Positions 30,813 through 39,999 of a stretch of DNA of 44,697 nt are shown piece by piece (the stretch's first letter is position 1; each line of letters opens with the position of its first letter). Source of the stretch: an uncultured Mycoplasmatota bacterium (GTDB lineage Bacteria > Bacillota_I > Bacilli_A > RF39 > UBA660); assembly GCA_947574085.1 (NCBI GenBank), contig CANPIH010000003.1, forward strand, positions 1 to 44,697. Direction: 5' to 3'. The position numbers and the translations under genes are program-made. The notes beneath the pieces are model-generated. The model saw only the letters and a list, made by a program, of their open reading frames with translations, made no database searches and was not told the origin of the DNA.

Positions 30813-31802
30813 ATGGAAAAAATAGATTTTATAATTACCTGGGTAGATGGTAATGATAAAGCTTGGCAAAAGGAAAAAAATAAATACAGTGGGAATCCCA
30901 ATGGGAATGGAGTTAACCGTTATCGTGATTGGGGAACATTAAAATATTGGTTTCGTGGAGTCGAAAAATTTGCTCCCTGGGTTCACAAAATTCATTTCGT
31001 TACGTGGGGGCATATTCCAGATTGGTTGGATCCAAATCATCCTAAAATTAATATTGTAAAACATGAAGACTTTATTCCAAAAGAAAATTTGCCTTTATTT
31101 AATATAAGAGCTATGGAATTACATTTTCATAAAATAAAAGGACTTGCAGAACAATTTGTTTTCTTTAATGATGATTTCTTTTTGACAAAACCAGTAAAGG
31201 AAACTGACTTTTTTAAAGATGGTAAACCAAAAGATTGTTTTATTGAAAACGCCTTAATGACAAATGGTTGTAATGATACTTATGCCAATTCTTTATTAAA
31301 CGATATGACAATTGTGAATAATATTTTTAATAAAAGAGAAGTCATGAAAAAAAACTTTTTTAAAATTTTTAATTATCGCAATGGATTAAAAAATTTAAGA
31401 ACTTTTCTTTTGCTTCCATGGCCATACTTTTCTGAACTATACAATCCTCATACTGCGGATGCTTTATTAAAAAGCACTTTAAAAGAAGTTTGGAAAAAAG
31501 AACCCAACTGGCTTATGGATGCGTCTAAAAATAGATTTCGTGATTACAACGATGTATCTAAATACGTTTTTCGCTATTATCAATTAATGAGTGGAAACTT
31601 TTCTCCAAGAAGTGTAAATTTTAGTCATTATTTTGAACTTACAAATAGAAATGATGCCATAATAAAAGCCATTAAAAAACAAAAATATCACATTATATGT
31701 ATGAACGATAGTACACCAGAAATTGATTTTAAAAAAGTACAAAAAGAAATTTTTAATGCTTTTGAAAGCATATTATCAGAAAAAAGTAGTTTTGAAAGAT
31801 AG
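30813..31802 (+). CDS. Stealth family capsular sugar-phosphotransferase
   Basis: IDFIITWVDGNDKAWQ (CR1), RYRDWGTLKYWFRGVEKFAPWVHKIHFVTWGHIPDWLD, FVFFNDDFFL. Confidence 0.9.
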   Translation: MEKIDFIITWVDGNDKAWQKEKNKYSGNPNGNGVNRYRDWGTLKYWFRGVEKFAPWVHKIHFVTWGHIPDWLDPNHPKINIVKHEDFIPKENLPLFNIRAMELHFHKIKGLAEQFVFFNDDFFLTKPVKETDFFKDGKPKDCFIENALMTNGCNDTYANSLLNDMTIVNNIFNKREVMKKNFFKIFNYRNGLKNLRTFLLLPWPYFSELYNPHTADALLKSTLKEVWKKEPNWLMDASKNRFRDYNDVSKYVFRYYQLMSGNFSPRSVNFSHYFELTNRNDAIIKAIKKQKYHIICMNDSTPEIDFKKVQKEIFNAFESILSEKSSFER

Positions 31803-31845
31803 AAAAAATTTACTTTTTTTTATTGCATTTTAGGAGGAAAAAAAT

Positions 31846-32709
31846 TTGGAAAAACGTTTTTATGAAATAAAAATGGCAAGTATTTATGGTATTTTAGGCA
31901 ATATTATTTTAGCCATTTTAAAAATTATAGTTGGAATTACAACTCATAGTCAAGCTATGCTTGCTGATTCCTATAATTCTTTAAGTGATGTATTTTCTTC
32001 CTTTATGACTTTTATTGGAAATAAAATTGCCAGTAAGCCAAGTGACGAGGATCATAATTTAGGTCATGGAAAAGCAGAATACATTTACTCTATGCTCATT
32101 AGTATAACAATGTTTTTGCTAGTATTCACGTCTTTTAAATCTTCTTTGTTTTCTCTAATTTATAAAGAATCTTTTTTATTTTCAAAGTGGTTAGTTATTG
32201 TTTGCTTTCTAACTATTTTTATTAAGTTTCTTTTGTATCTTTATACAAATGCACTTGCTAAAAAGTATAAAAATATTTTACTTTATGCTAATTCTAAGGA
32301 TCATCGAAACGATTGTATTATTACATTTGTCAATCTTTTCTCTTGCCTTTTATCTATTTATCATATTTATTTTATTGATGGCATTGCTGGCATTTTGATT
32401 TCTATTTGGATCCTGAATACGGCCATTCAAATTTTTAAAGAAAGCTATCATGTATTAATGGATAAATCTATGGATGAAAAAACAAGAAAAAAAGTCTACG
32501 AACTTATTAAAAGTTATGAAGAAATTCAAAAAATTAATCACTTTAATGCAACTCCTGTAGGATATAAATATCAAATTTCTTTAACTATTTTTGTAGATGG
32601 AAAATTAACCACTTTTGAAAGCCATGAAATTGCTAATCGTTTGGAAAAAGAAATAGTAGAAAAAATAGATGAAATTTATTTGGTTGTTATTCATGTGAAT
32701 CCTATTTAA
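31846..32709 (+). CDS. Cation diffusion facilitator (CDF) family transporter
   Basis: AMLADSYNSLSDVFSSFMTFIGNKIASKPSDEDHNLGHGKAEY, HRNDCIITFVNL. Confidence 0.9.
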   Translation: MEKRFYEIKMASIYGILGNIILAILKIIVGITTHSQAMLADSYNSLSDVFSSFMTFIGNKIASKPSDEDHNLGHGKAEYIYSMLISITMFLLVFTSFKSSLFSLIYKESFLFSKWLVIVCFLTIFIKFLLYLYTNALAKKYKNILLYANSKDHRNDCIITFVNLFSCLLSIYHIYFIDGIAGILISIWILNTAIQIFKESYHVLMDKSMDEKTRKKVYELIKSYEEIQKINHFNATPVGYKYQISLTIFVDGKLTTFESHEIANRLEKEIVEKIDEIYLVVIHVNPI

Positions 32710-32714
32710 ATAAG

Positions 32715-32749
32715 AAAAAAATCTAAAATTTTAAATTTTTAGATTTTTT
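32715..32749. terminator. Bidirectional intrinsic terminator between convergent genes
   Basis: AAAAAATCTAAAA/TTTTAGATTTTTT hairpin with A/T tracts on both sides. Confidence 0.7.
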
Positions 32750-33164
32750 ACTTACTTCTAGTATTATCTTCATATAATGGTGCTTCAAAGGCTTGTCGAA
32801 TTGCTTCTGCTTCTTTTTCTGAATACTCTTTTTTATAAAAAGGAATTTCTTGACCACTACTATTTATTTGTGAAATTTCTGTTAATTTACTTTCGTCATC
32901 TAAAGATAAATTTCTCTTTTCTCTATTTAAATTGCTAATAAATGCGTATTGACTAATTATCGTATCAAGTGAACTCTTAGTTTGAGAAATGGTAAGTTGT
33001 AATTTTTTAATCTCATCGTATATCTTTTTTTGCTCTAATTGGTTATTCGAGGTATTATTAAGACGGAAATACAATTCATGATGTTGAGCTAATTCAGTTT
33101 TAAAGTCTATAAGTGCTTTATTTAATTCATTAATTTTTGTAAATAGCATTTCTTCAATATCCAT
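32748..33164 (-). CDS. Hypothetical coiled-coil protein
   Basis: 138-aa ORF with SD AAGGAGAGATAAAAAATG on the minus strand; helical, charged. Confidence 0.6.
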   Translation of the reverse strand: MDIEEMLFTKINELNKALIDFKTELAQHHELYFRLNNTSNNQLEQKKIYDEIKKLQLTISQTKSSLDTIISQYAFISNLNREKRNLSLDDESKLTEISQINSSGQEIPFYKKEYSEKEAEAIRQAFEAPLYEDNTRSK

Positions 33165-33308
33165 TTTTTATCTCTCCTTACTATATCTATAGTATAAAAG
33201 AGAAATGATTATTTATTCAAGTAATTGTAAATAAGTTTTACATAACTTTACTACTTATATAAAAAGTAAATATGTTATAATAAAAATAATACAAGGAGTG
33301 AAGAAGAA

Positions 33309-36300
33309 ATGAAAAAAGTAATGGATGCCAATAAAATGTGTTCCAATATTGCTTACCTTTTTAGTGAAGTTGCCAGTATCTATCCTATTACGCCGTCAAG
33401 TCCAATGGCTTCTAATATTGATTATCTAAATCATACGGAAAAACGAAATTTATTTAATAGTAAAGTAGAACTAATGGAGATGCAGAGTGAAGCGGGAGCA
33501 GCAGGTGCTATGCATGGTGCGCTAATTACAGGCTCTTTAGCAACAACTTTTACAGCAAGTCAAGGATTATTACTCATGCTTCCTAATATGTACAAAATGG
33601 CAGGAGAAATGCTTCCTGGAGTAATACATGTAGCGAGTCGTACGATTGCTACACATGCTTTATCTATTTTTGGAGATCATAGCGATATTTATGCAACACG
33701 ACAAACCGGTTTTTGTATGTTAGCTTCTACCAATATTGAAGATGTACGAGTAAATACGGCTGTTGCCCATCTTTCAACGATTAAAGGCTCTTTACCTTTT
33801 CTTCATTTCTTTGATGGTTTTCGTACAAGTCATGAACTTCATTCTATAGAAGAGATAGATGATACCGAATTTTTAAAACTTATCGATTATGAAAAAATAA
33901 ACGAATTTAAAAAAAATATATTAAATATAGATCATACGATTCAAAAGGGAATGGCTTCTAATGAAGATATTTATTTTCAAACGGTAGAAGCAAGAAATCC
34001 CTATTACAATGAGATTCCTACTATTGTAAATAATTATATGAATCAAGTAAATCAAATTTGTGGTACAAATTTAAAACCATTTAATTATTATGGAAGTGAA
34101 GAAGCTGAATACGTAATCGTGGCAATGGGAAGTGTTGTAGATACAATTAAACTAGTAGTAGAAAAAGAAAATAAAAAGAGTGCGAAATTAGGGGTAATTG
34201 AAGTGCATTTGTATCGTCCTTTTAGTCAACAATACTTAAAAAATGTTTTACCAAAGTCTGTAAAAAGAATCGCCGTTTTGGATCGAACCAAAGAAGCAGG
34301 AAGTGTAGGAGAACCCTTGTACTTAGATGTATTATCTGCTTTAAAGAAAGAACCTATTGAAATTGTGGGTGGAAGATATGGTCTTTCTAGTAAAAATACA
34401 ACACCAAGTGCTATTTATAGTGTATTTCAAATGTTAGAAAAAGACTTAAAAGAAAATTTTACTATTGGAATAGAAGATGATGTTACTTATCTTAGTCTTG
34501 AAAAAAACGATTATACTTTAAATTTAGATGCTAAAGAAATCAAAATTTATGGTTTTGGTAGTGATGGTATGGTGAGTGCAAGTAAAGATATTTTAAGTCT
34601 AGCTTTAACCAAATTAGATAAATATGGAGATGGATACTTTGAATACGATTCGAAAAAAAGTGGTGGAGTTACTATTAGCAACTTACGTATTAAAAATACA
34701 GAGTTTTATTCTCCCTTTTATGTAACCAATCCAGATTTAGTTGTGGTAACCAAGGATGAGTATTTTAAAAAATTTGAAATGTTAACAGGCATGAAAGAAA
34801 ATGGAACCCTTCTTATTAACACGACCGATGTTTCTTTATTAAGAAAAAAAATAAGTAAAAAAGATAAACAATTTATAAAAGAAAAACATATTCGTGTTTT
34901 AGTTATTAACGCAAGTAAGTTGGCTGAAGAACACCACATTAAAGGAAAAATTAATAAAATTATGGAAGTCGTTATCTTAAAATTGATTGGAATTGATAAC
35001 TCTTTGCGTCTTGTTTTGGATACAATTGAAACTTTATTTAAAAACAAAGGGAAAGAAGTTATAGAAAACAATAAAAGAGCGATCCAAAATGCTTTATTAA
35101 ATGTAAATGAAATTACTTTGGGAGAAGAAGGATTAGAAGAAAAACCTATAAATAGTTTATTTGAGAAAATTGATAGAAGACTTGGAAATACAATTCCTGT
35201 AAGTGAATTAGAAAGTTTTAAAAATGGTACTTTTATGGGTGGAACTTCAAAATTTGAAAAACGGAAAATTTCTGATAAAGTTGCCAAGTGGATTCCAGAA
35301 AACTGTATAGAATGTGGTCGCTGTAGTTTTGTTTGTCCACATAGTGTAATTCGTTCTTTTAAAACAAAAGACAAAACGATTGGAAAACCTATGCTTGGAA
35401 GAGAAGAATACAACTACTTCGTAAGCGTTAGTGAAGCCGATTGTACAAGTTGTGGATTGTGTATTGCTATATGTCCAGGGCTTAAAGGAGAAAAAGCTTT
35501 AACTTTTGGGGAATATGATGAAGAAAAGCAAAAACAAAGTGACTACTATTTTACTTCTTATGAAAATCCTGAAAGTGATAAAAGCGATACGGTAAAAGAT
35601 TTAAGTTTTGTTAAACCTTATTTTGAATTTTCGGGAGCTTGTGCTGGTTGTGGAGAAACATCTTATATAAGAGTACTAACACAAATTGTAGGAAAAAAAT
35701 TAGTAATAGCTAATGCAACTGGTTGTTCAAGTATTTATGGTGGAAGTATGCCATCTACGCCTTATACAGTTCCTTGGGCAAATTCTTTATTTGAAGACAA
35801 TGCAGAATTTGCATTAGGGATGGTTCTTTCTTATAAACAAAAAAGAAAGCAAATAGAAAATATTATGAGAACTTCTTTAAATACTGTTGAAGGTACTATA
35901 AAAGAAAAATTTAATGAATGGTTAGAAAATCAAGAAGATTTTAAAGTTACTTATTCTTTAAAAAATGAATTAAAAAATTTACAAATTCCTAAAGATTTAA
36001 AAGATTTATTGGACTATATTCCAGCTCGTAGTGTATGGGCTATTGGTGGAGATGGTTGGGCTTATGATATTGGCTTTGGAGGAATTGATCATATTTTATC
36101 TAGTGAGGAGAAAGTAAAAATTTTAGTACTTGATACAGAAGTTTATTCCAATACGGGAGGGCAAATGTCCAAATCATCCAAAGTAGGCCAAGTAGCCGAG
36201 TTTGCCGATTTTGGAAAAAAGAGTGCCAAGAAAGATTTATTTAAAATAGCCATGTGTTATCCAAATTGCTATGTTGGAAGCATATGTTTAGGGGCTGATT

Positions 36301-36665
36301 TTACACAAACTATTAAAACTCTTAAAGAAGCTGAAGCACACGATGGTCCAGCAATAGTTATAGCGTATTGCCCTTGTGTGGAGCATGGAATAAAGGGTGG
36401 CCTTTCTTGTACAACAAAAGAACAATCTTTAGCGGTAGAAGTAGGTTACCAACTCTTAATGCGTTATCACCCAAAGGAAGAAAAATTGTATTTGGATAGT
36501 AAAGAACCAAATTTTGAACTTTATGAAACTTTTTTAGATAATGAAACTAGATACCATGCTTTGAAGATTAAAGATGAAAATTTAGCAAAAAAATTGGTAA
36601 ATGTTAATAAACGAAATGCAATAAAAAGATATTATTATTACAAAGAAAAAAGCACTAACAACTAA
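33309..36665 (+). CDS. nifJ: Pyruvate:ferredoxin (flavodoxin) oxidoreductase
   Basis: 1118 aa; YPITPSSPMA, GAAGAMHGALITGSLATTFTASQGLLLM, two 4Fe-4S motifs (CIECGRCSFVCP, CTSCGLCIAICP), GACAGCGET, TPP-binding GGDGWAYDIGFGGIDH. Confidence 0.95.
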   Translation: MKKVMDANKMCSNIAYLFSEVASIYPITPSSPMASNIDYLNHTEKRNLFNSKVELMEMQSEAGAAGAMHGALITGSLATTFTASQGLLLMLPNMYKMAGEMLPGVIHVASRTIATHALSIFGDHSDIYATRQTGFCMLASTNIEDVRVNTAVAHLSTIKGSLPFLHFFDGFRTSHELHSIEEIDDTEFLKLIDYEKINEFKKNILNIDHTIQKGMASNEDIYFQTVEARNPYYNEIPTIVNNYMNQVNQICGTNLKPFNYYGSEEAEYVIVAMGSVVDTIKLVVEKENKKSAKLGVIEVHLYRPFSQQYLKNVLPKSVKRIAVLDRTKEAGSVGEPLYLDVLSALKKEPIEIVGGRYGLSSKNTTPSAIYSVFQMLEKDLKENFTIGIEDDVTYLSLEKNDYTLNLDAKEIKIYGFGSDGMVSASKDILSLALTKLDKYGDGYFEYDSKKSGGVTISNLRIKNTEFYSPFYVTNPDLVVVTKDEYFKKFEMLTGMKENGTLLINTTDVSLLRKKISKKDKQFIKEKHIRVLVINASKLAEEHHIKGKINKIMEVVILKLIGIDNSLRLVLDTIETLFKNKGKEVIENNKRAIQNALLNVNEITLGEEGLEEKPINSLFEKIDRRLGNTIPVSELESFKNGTFMGGTSKFEKRKISDKVAKWIPENCIECGRCSFVCPHSVIRSFKTKDKTIGKPMLGREEYNYFVSVSEADCTSCGLCIAICPGLKGEKALTFGEYDEEKQKQSDYYFTSYENPESDKSDTVKDLSFVKPYFEFSGACAGCGETSYIRVLTQIVGKKLVIANATGCSSIYGGSMPSTPYTVPWANSLFEDNAEFALGMVLSYKQKRKQIENIMRTSLNTVEGTIKEKFNEWLENQEDFKVTYSLKNELKNLQIPKDLKDLLDYIPARSVWAIGGDGWAYDIGFGGIDHILSSEEKVKILVLDTEVYSNTGGQMSKSSKVGQVAEFADFGKKSAKKDLFKIAMCYPNCYVGSICLGADFTQTIKTLKEAEAHDGPAIVIAYCPCVEHGIKGGLSCTTKEQSLAVEVGYQLLMRYHPKEEKLYLDSKEPNFELYETFLDNETRYHALKIKDENLAKKLVNVNKRNAIKRYYYYKEKSTNN

Positions 36666-36786
36666 TTTGTTAATGCTTTTTAATTTCTCAATTTGAAGCT
36701 GCCCCCTGAAGACAGCTTCTAAAAGAATAAAAAGGGGTTGACTAGTGTGATACTAGCACCAATTCGCCTTCTCAAGTGAATTGGTG
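36646..36786 (-). ncRNA. Candidate free-standing small RNA 'sRNA-1' (about 141 nt)
   Basis: Minus-strand TTGACA-N17-TAGGAT promoter; predicted +1 coincides with the start of a 9-bp hairpin (CACCAATTC/GAATTGGTG); then CTAGT/ACTAG; then a perfect 7-bp stem GAAGCTG/CAGCTTC with an 11-nt loop TCTTCAGGGGG; ends at a U6 terminator. Confidence 0.55.
36647..36681. terminator. Bidirectional terminator at the nifJ 3' end / sRNA-1 3' end
   Basis: AAAAAGCACTAACAA-ctaat-TTGTTAATGCTTTTT; near-perfect 15-bp stem, with a G-U pair on the minus strand at the one mismatch. Confidence 0.65.
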
Positions 36787-36792
36787 ATTTAT

Positions 36793-36821
36793 ATCCTAAT
36801 TGAAAAGGTTCATTTTGTCAA
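36793..36821 (-). promoter_or_regulatory. sRNA-1 promoter TTGACA-N17-TAGGAT
   Basis: Minus strand: TTGACA (36816-36821), 17-bp spacer, TAGGAT (36793-36798). Confidence 0.55.
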
Positions 36822-37026
36822 CACTTTTTTGAAAGTTTTTAAAAGTTTTTTATTATTTGTTTTCTATTAGTAAAAATAATTTTATTAAATTTAAAATTTA
36901 AAGATAAAAAAATAATTTAAATACTTTTTAAATTAAATTTTTTATGAGAAACTTTTATAAAATAATTTTTAAAAACTATACATTTGTTCTCCTATCAGTT
37001 ATAATAAAGTATAAGGAGAAGTAGAG

Positions 37027-39009
37027 ATGGAATTAGATAGTATAAAAGGTGTGGGTGCTAAATCCATAGCCTTATTTAATAAATTAAATATTTACAATAT
37101 AGAAGATTTAATAACCTTTTATCCTTATCGTTACAATGTTTATAAACCAGTGGATTTAAAAATAGCTAACGATAATACGAATGTTACTATTAACGCAACC
37201 ATTGAAACGATGCCTAAACTTTCTTATATTAAAAAAAATTTTAATCGTTTATCTTTTAATGTAATAACAAATTCACTACTTGTTCATGTAACGATTTTTA
37301 ATCGTGCTTTTTTATATAAAAACCTAAATATAGGTAAAGAAATTATGTTGGTTGGAAAATACAATCAAAAAACGAATACTTTTCTAGCAAGTGAAATAAA
37401 ATTTGGTTTTGTAAAAGAGTTAAAAATAGAACCTGTTTACCATACAATAAAAGGGCTTAAAAATACTCAAATTCAAAAAGCAATTCAAGAAGTTCTTTCT
37501 AAAGAAGAAAAAATAGTTGATTATGTTCCAAAAGAATTTCAAGAGCAATATCTTTTTTCGACAAAAGAAAAATCTATAAATTTTGTGCATTTACCTAAAA
37601 GTATTAATGAAATAAAACAGGCTAAAGTTCGCCTTATATACGAAGAATTTTTTGTATTTATGTTAAAAATTAATTATTTAAAAAATAGAAGCAAAGAAGC
37701 TGTAGGGGTTGCAAAATCTTTTGATGAACAAAAAATAAAGAGTTTTATTAATGAGTTACCATTTTCTTTAACAAGCGATCAAGAAAATGCTGTTAAAGAG
37801 TGCTTAATGGATTTAAAAAGTGATAAAAAAATGAATCGTTTACTTTTAGGGGATGTTGGTAGCGGAAAAACAATTGTAGCTATTATTTCCATGTACGCTA
37901 CTTTTTTGAGTGGATATCAAAGTTCTTTAATGGCTCCCACAGAAATATTAGCTAGACAGCATTACGAAACTATTAAAAATTTAATGTTTCGATATGGAGC
38001 AAAGGTAGAGTTATTAGTTGGTAGTCAAAAGAAAACAGAGAGAAATCTTATTATAAACAAACTTTTAAGGGGAGAAATAGATATTTTAATTGGTACTCAT
38101 GCTTTATTAAATGATGAAGTGGTTTTTCAAAAATTAGGATTGGTTATTACTGATGAACAGCATCGCTTTGGAGTAAATCAAAGAGGAAATTTACAGAATA
38201 AAGGCATCGTTCCAGATATTATTTATATGAGTGCAACTCCTATTCCTAGAACGTATGCTTTAACAATTTATCAAGATATGGATGCTAGTATAATTAAAAT
38301 GAAACCAAGTGGAAGAAAGGAAGTTAAGACATTTGTTAAAAAAGAAAGTGAATTAAAAATTGTTTTAGTAAGCATTTTAGAAGAAATTAAAAAAGGGCGT
38401 CAAGTATATGTTGTTGCTCCCACTATTTTGGAAAATGAGGAAAGTAATTTGCATGATGTCAATCAATTAAAAGAAAATTTTGAAACAGCTTTTCAAAACA
38501 AAGTAGAAATAGAAGTGTTGCATGGAAAAATGAAAAATCATGATAAAGAAACAATAATGGATCGTTTTAAAAAAGGATTTACTAAAATTTTAATTTCAAC
38601 AACAGTTATTGAAGTTGGAGTTGATGTTCCAAATGCAACCATCATAGTTATTTTTAATGCTGATATGTTTGGACTTGCTACACTTCATCAATTGCGTGGA
38701 AGAGTAGGCAGAAATAATTTAGAATCGTATTGTTATTTAATAAGCAATTCAGATACTGAACGGTTAAAAGTATTAGAGAATAGTACTGATGGATTTTATA
38801 TTAGTGAACAAGACTTTTTAATGCGAAGAGGAGGAGATTTGTTTGGTACAAAACAAAGTGGAGATATGGTTTTTAAATTGGCAGATTTAAAAAGAGATTT
38901 TAAAATTTTATTGCAAGCCAAGATTGACAGTGAAAAGTTTTTAAATGATAATCCTGTTTTAGAAGAAAAATATCAAATGATTTTAAAAAGTGTAGTGCAT
39001 ATTGACTAA
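37027..39009 (+). CDS. recG: ATP-dependent DNA helicase RecG
   Basis: 660 aa; GVGAKSIALFNKL, LTSDQENAVKECLMDL, LLLGDVGSGKT, TDEQHRFGVNQR, YMSATPIPRT, LHQLRGRVGRN, QQDFLMRRGGDLFGTKQSG-type ending. Confidence 0.95.
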   Translation: MELDSIKGVGAKSIALFNKLNIYNIEDLITFYPYRYNVYKPVDLKIANDNTNVTINATIETMPKLSYIKKNFNRLSFNVITNSLLVHVTIFNRAFLYKNLNIGKEIMLVGKYNQKTNTFLASEIKFGFVKELKIEPVYHTIKGLKNTQIQKAIQEVLSKEEKIVDYVPKEFQEQYLFSTKEKSINFVHLPKSINEIKQAKVRLIYEEFFVFMLKINYLKNRSKEAVGVAKSFDEQKIKSFINELPFSLTSDQENAVKECLMDLKSDKKMNRLLLGDVGSGKTIVAIISMYATFLSGYQSSLMAPTEILARQHYETIKNLMFRYGAKVELLVGSQKKTERNLIINKLLRGEIDILIGTHALLNDEVVFQKLGLVITDEQHRFGVNQRGNLQNKGIVPDIIYMSATPIPRTYALTIYQDMDASIIKMKPSGRKEVKTFVKKESELKIVLVSILEEIKKGRQVYVVAPTILENEESNLHDVNQLKENFETAFQNKVEIEVLHGKMKNHDKETIMDRFKKGFTKILISTTVIEVGVDVPNATIIVIFNADMFGLATLHQLRGRVGRNNLESYCYLISNSDTERLKVLENSTDGFYISEQDFLMRRGGDLFGTKQSGDMVFKLADLKRDFKILLQAKIDSEKFLNDNPVLEEKYQMILKSVVHID

Positions 39010-39045
39010 TTTATTTTATAAAATATAATAAGAGAAGGAGGATTT

Positions 39046-39663
39046 ATGAATCGAATAGAAATTAAAGAAAAATCTAAAAAAATAACAAAAGAAAACTTTA
39101 AAAACATTTGGAAAGGATATTTAATCGTCTTAGGGATTTCTTTTTTGTGTAGTTTAGTAATTTCTATTTTCTTTGAGAAAGAAAGTATATTTTATTATAG
39201 TTTGTCTTTGCTTACTTCTTTTTTTACTTCAACATTAACAGCTGGATTTTATTTTTATATTTTAAAAATAGTAAGAAATAAAAATATAGTTAAAGAAGAT
39301 TTATTTAAATTTATAGGAAATGTTTTGCCTATAGTAACTATTTCATTATTAACAACTATCTTTGTATTTTTATTTAGCCTTTTATTTATAATACCAGGAA
39401 TTATTGTTGCACTTAGTTATGCTATGTCACTTTATATATATATTGATAATCCAAACAAAACTCCTATGGAATGTTTATCACAGAGCAAAATTATGATGAA
39501 TGGCTATAAAATGGATTATTTAGTTTTTTGCTTAAGCTTTTTGGGATGGATTTTGTTAGGACTTTTAACTTTTGGAATAGCTCTAATATGGGCAATACCT
39601 TATATAAATGTTGCTCAAGCTCTTTATTATGATGAATTAAAAAAAAGAAAAGAAAAAAATTAA
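39046..39663 (+). CDS. DUF975 family integral membrane protein
   Basis: 205 aa; FKNIWKGYLIVLGISFL, IPGIIVALSYAMSLYIYIDNPNKTPMECLSQSKIMMNGYKMDYLVFCLSFLGWILLG. Confidence 0.85.
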   Translation: MNRIEIKEKSKKITKENFKNIWKGYLIVLGISFLCSLVISIFFEKESIFYYSLSLLTSFFTSTLTAGFYFYILKIVRNKNIVKEDLFKFIGNVLPIVTISLLTTIFVFLFSLLFIIPGIIVALSYAMSLYIYIDNPNKTPMECLSQSKIMMNGYKMDYLVFCLSFLGWILLGLLTFGIALIWAIPYINVAQALYYDELKKRKEKN

Positions 39664-39681
39664 TAAATTAATACGAATTTA

Positions 39682-39710
39682 TTGACAAAGAAGAAAATTC
39701 ATTATATCAT
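39682..39710 (+). promoter_or_regulatory. sRNA-2 promoter TTGACA-N17-TATCAT
   Basis: TTGACA 39682-39687, 17-bp spacer, TATCAT 39705-39710, with no ORF within 270 bp downstream. Confidence 0.7.
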
Positions 39711-39716
39711 TTTAAT

Positions 39717-39828
39717 AGCATGATAAATATCATGCTAACCTTTCGAATCATTCTTACGATTTTATGTGAGAATGAATCAACCAAAACCCCCTGAAGAGGA
39801 CACGACTTAATGTGTCCTCACTTTTTTT
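39717..39828 (+). ncRNA. Candidate free-standing small RNA 'sRNA-2' (about 112 nt)
   Basis: Predicted +1 at 39717 is the first base of hairpin AGCATGA/TCATGCT; second 13-bp hairpin (39745-39757/39766-39778, one mismatch, one GU); single-stranded AACCAAAACCCCCTGAA; intrinsic terminator GAGGACAC/GTGTCCTC + T7. Confidence 0.7.
39796..39828 (+). terminator. Intrinsic terminator of sRNA-2
   Basis: Perfect 8-bp GC-rich stem GAGGACAC-gacttaat-GTGTCCTC followed by ACTTTTTTT. Confidence 0.85.
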
Positions 39829-39878
39829 GCCTAAAAATAAGGGAATTTCAAGGATTGGGAATTTATCAAAAGTGTTTT

Positions 39879-39900
39879 AGTCGACATTTAGTCGACATTT
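39879..39900. repeat. Tandem 11-bp repeat (AGTCGACATTT x2), possible recombinase arm-type sites
   Basis: Exact tandem copies at 39879-39889 and 39890-39900, at the transition into accessory DNA. Confidence 0.5.
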
Positions 39901-39999
39901 TGTGGAAATAACTATTCTAACTTCCTTAATTATTATTTAAGGTATAGTTAATGTATCACAAGAAGTGTATAATATAATTAAAGGAAAGGAAACTGGTAT

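Noticed and set aside
34718-35413. 231-aa minus-strand ORF inside nifJ
   Set aside because: Fully antisense to a confidently identified conserved gene; composition artefact.
36695-36830. Plus-strand structured RNA closed by GTTGAC/GTCAAC and ending in ACTTTTTTG, with CCCC-GGGG pseudoknot
   Set aside because: Considered seriously, but the GTCAAC arm coincides with a consensus minus-strand -35 (TTGACA), and the minus-strand promoter geometry and terminator fit better. Kept as the alternative to be excluded by strand-specific RNA-seq.
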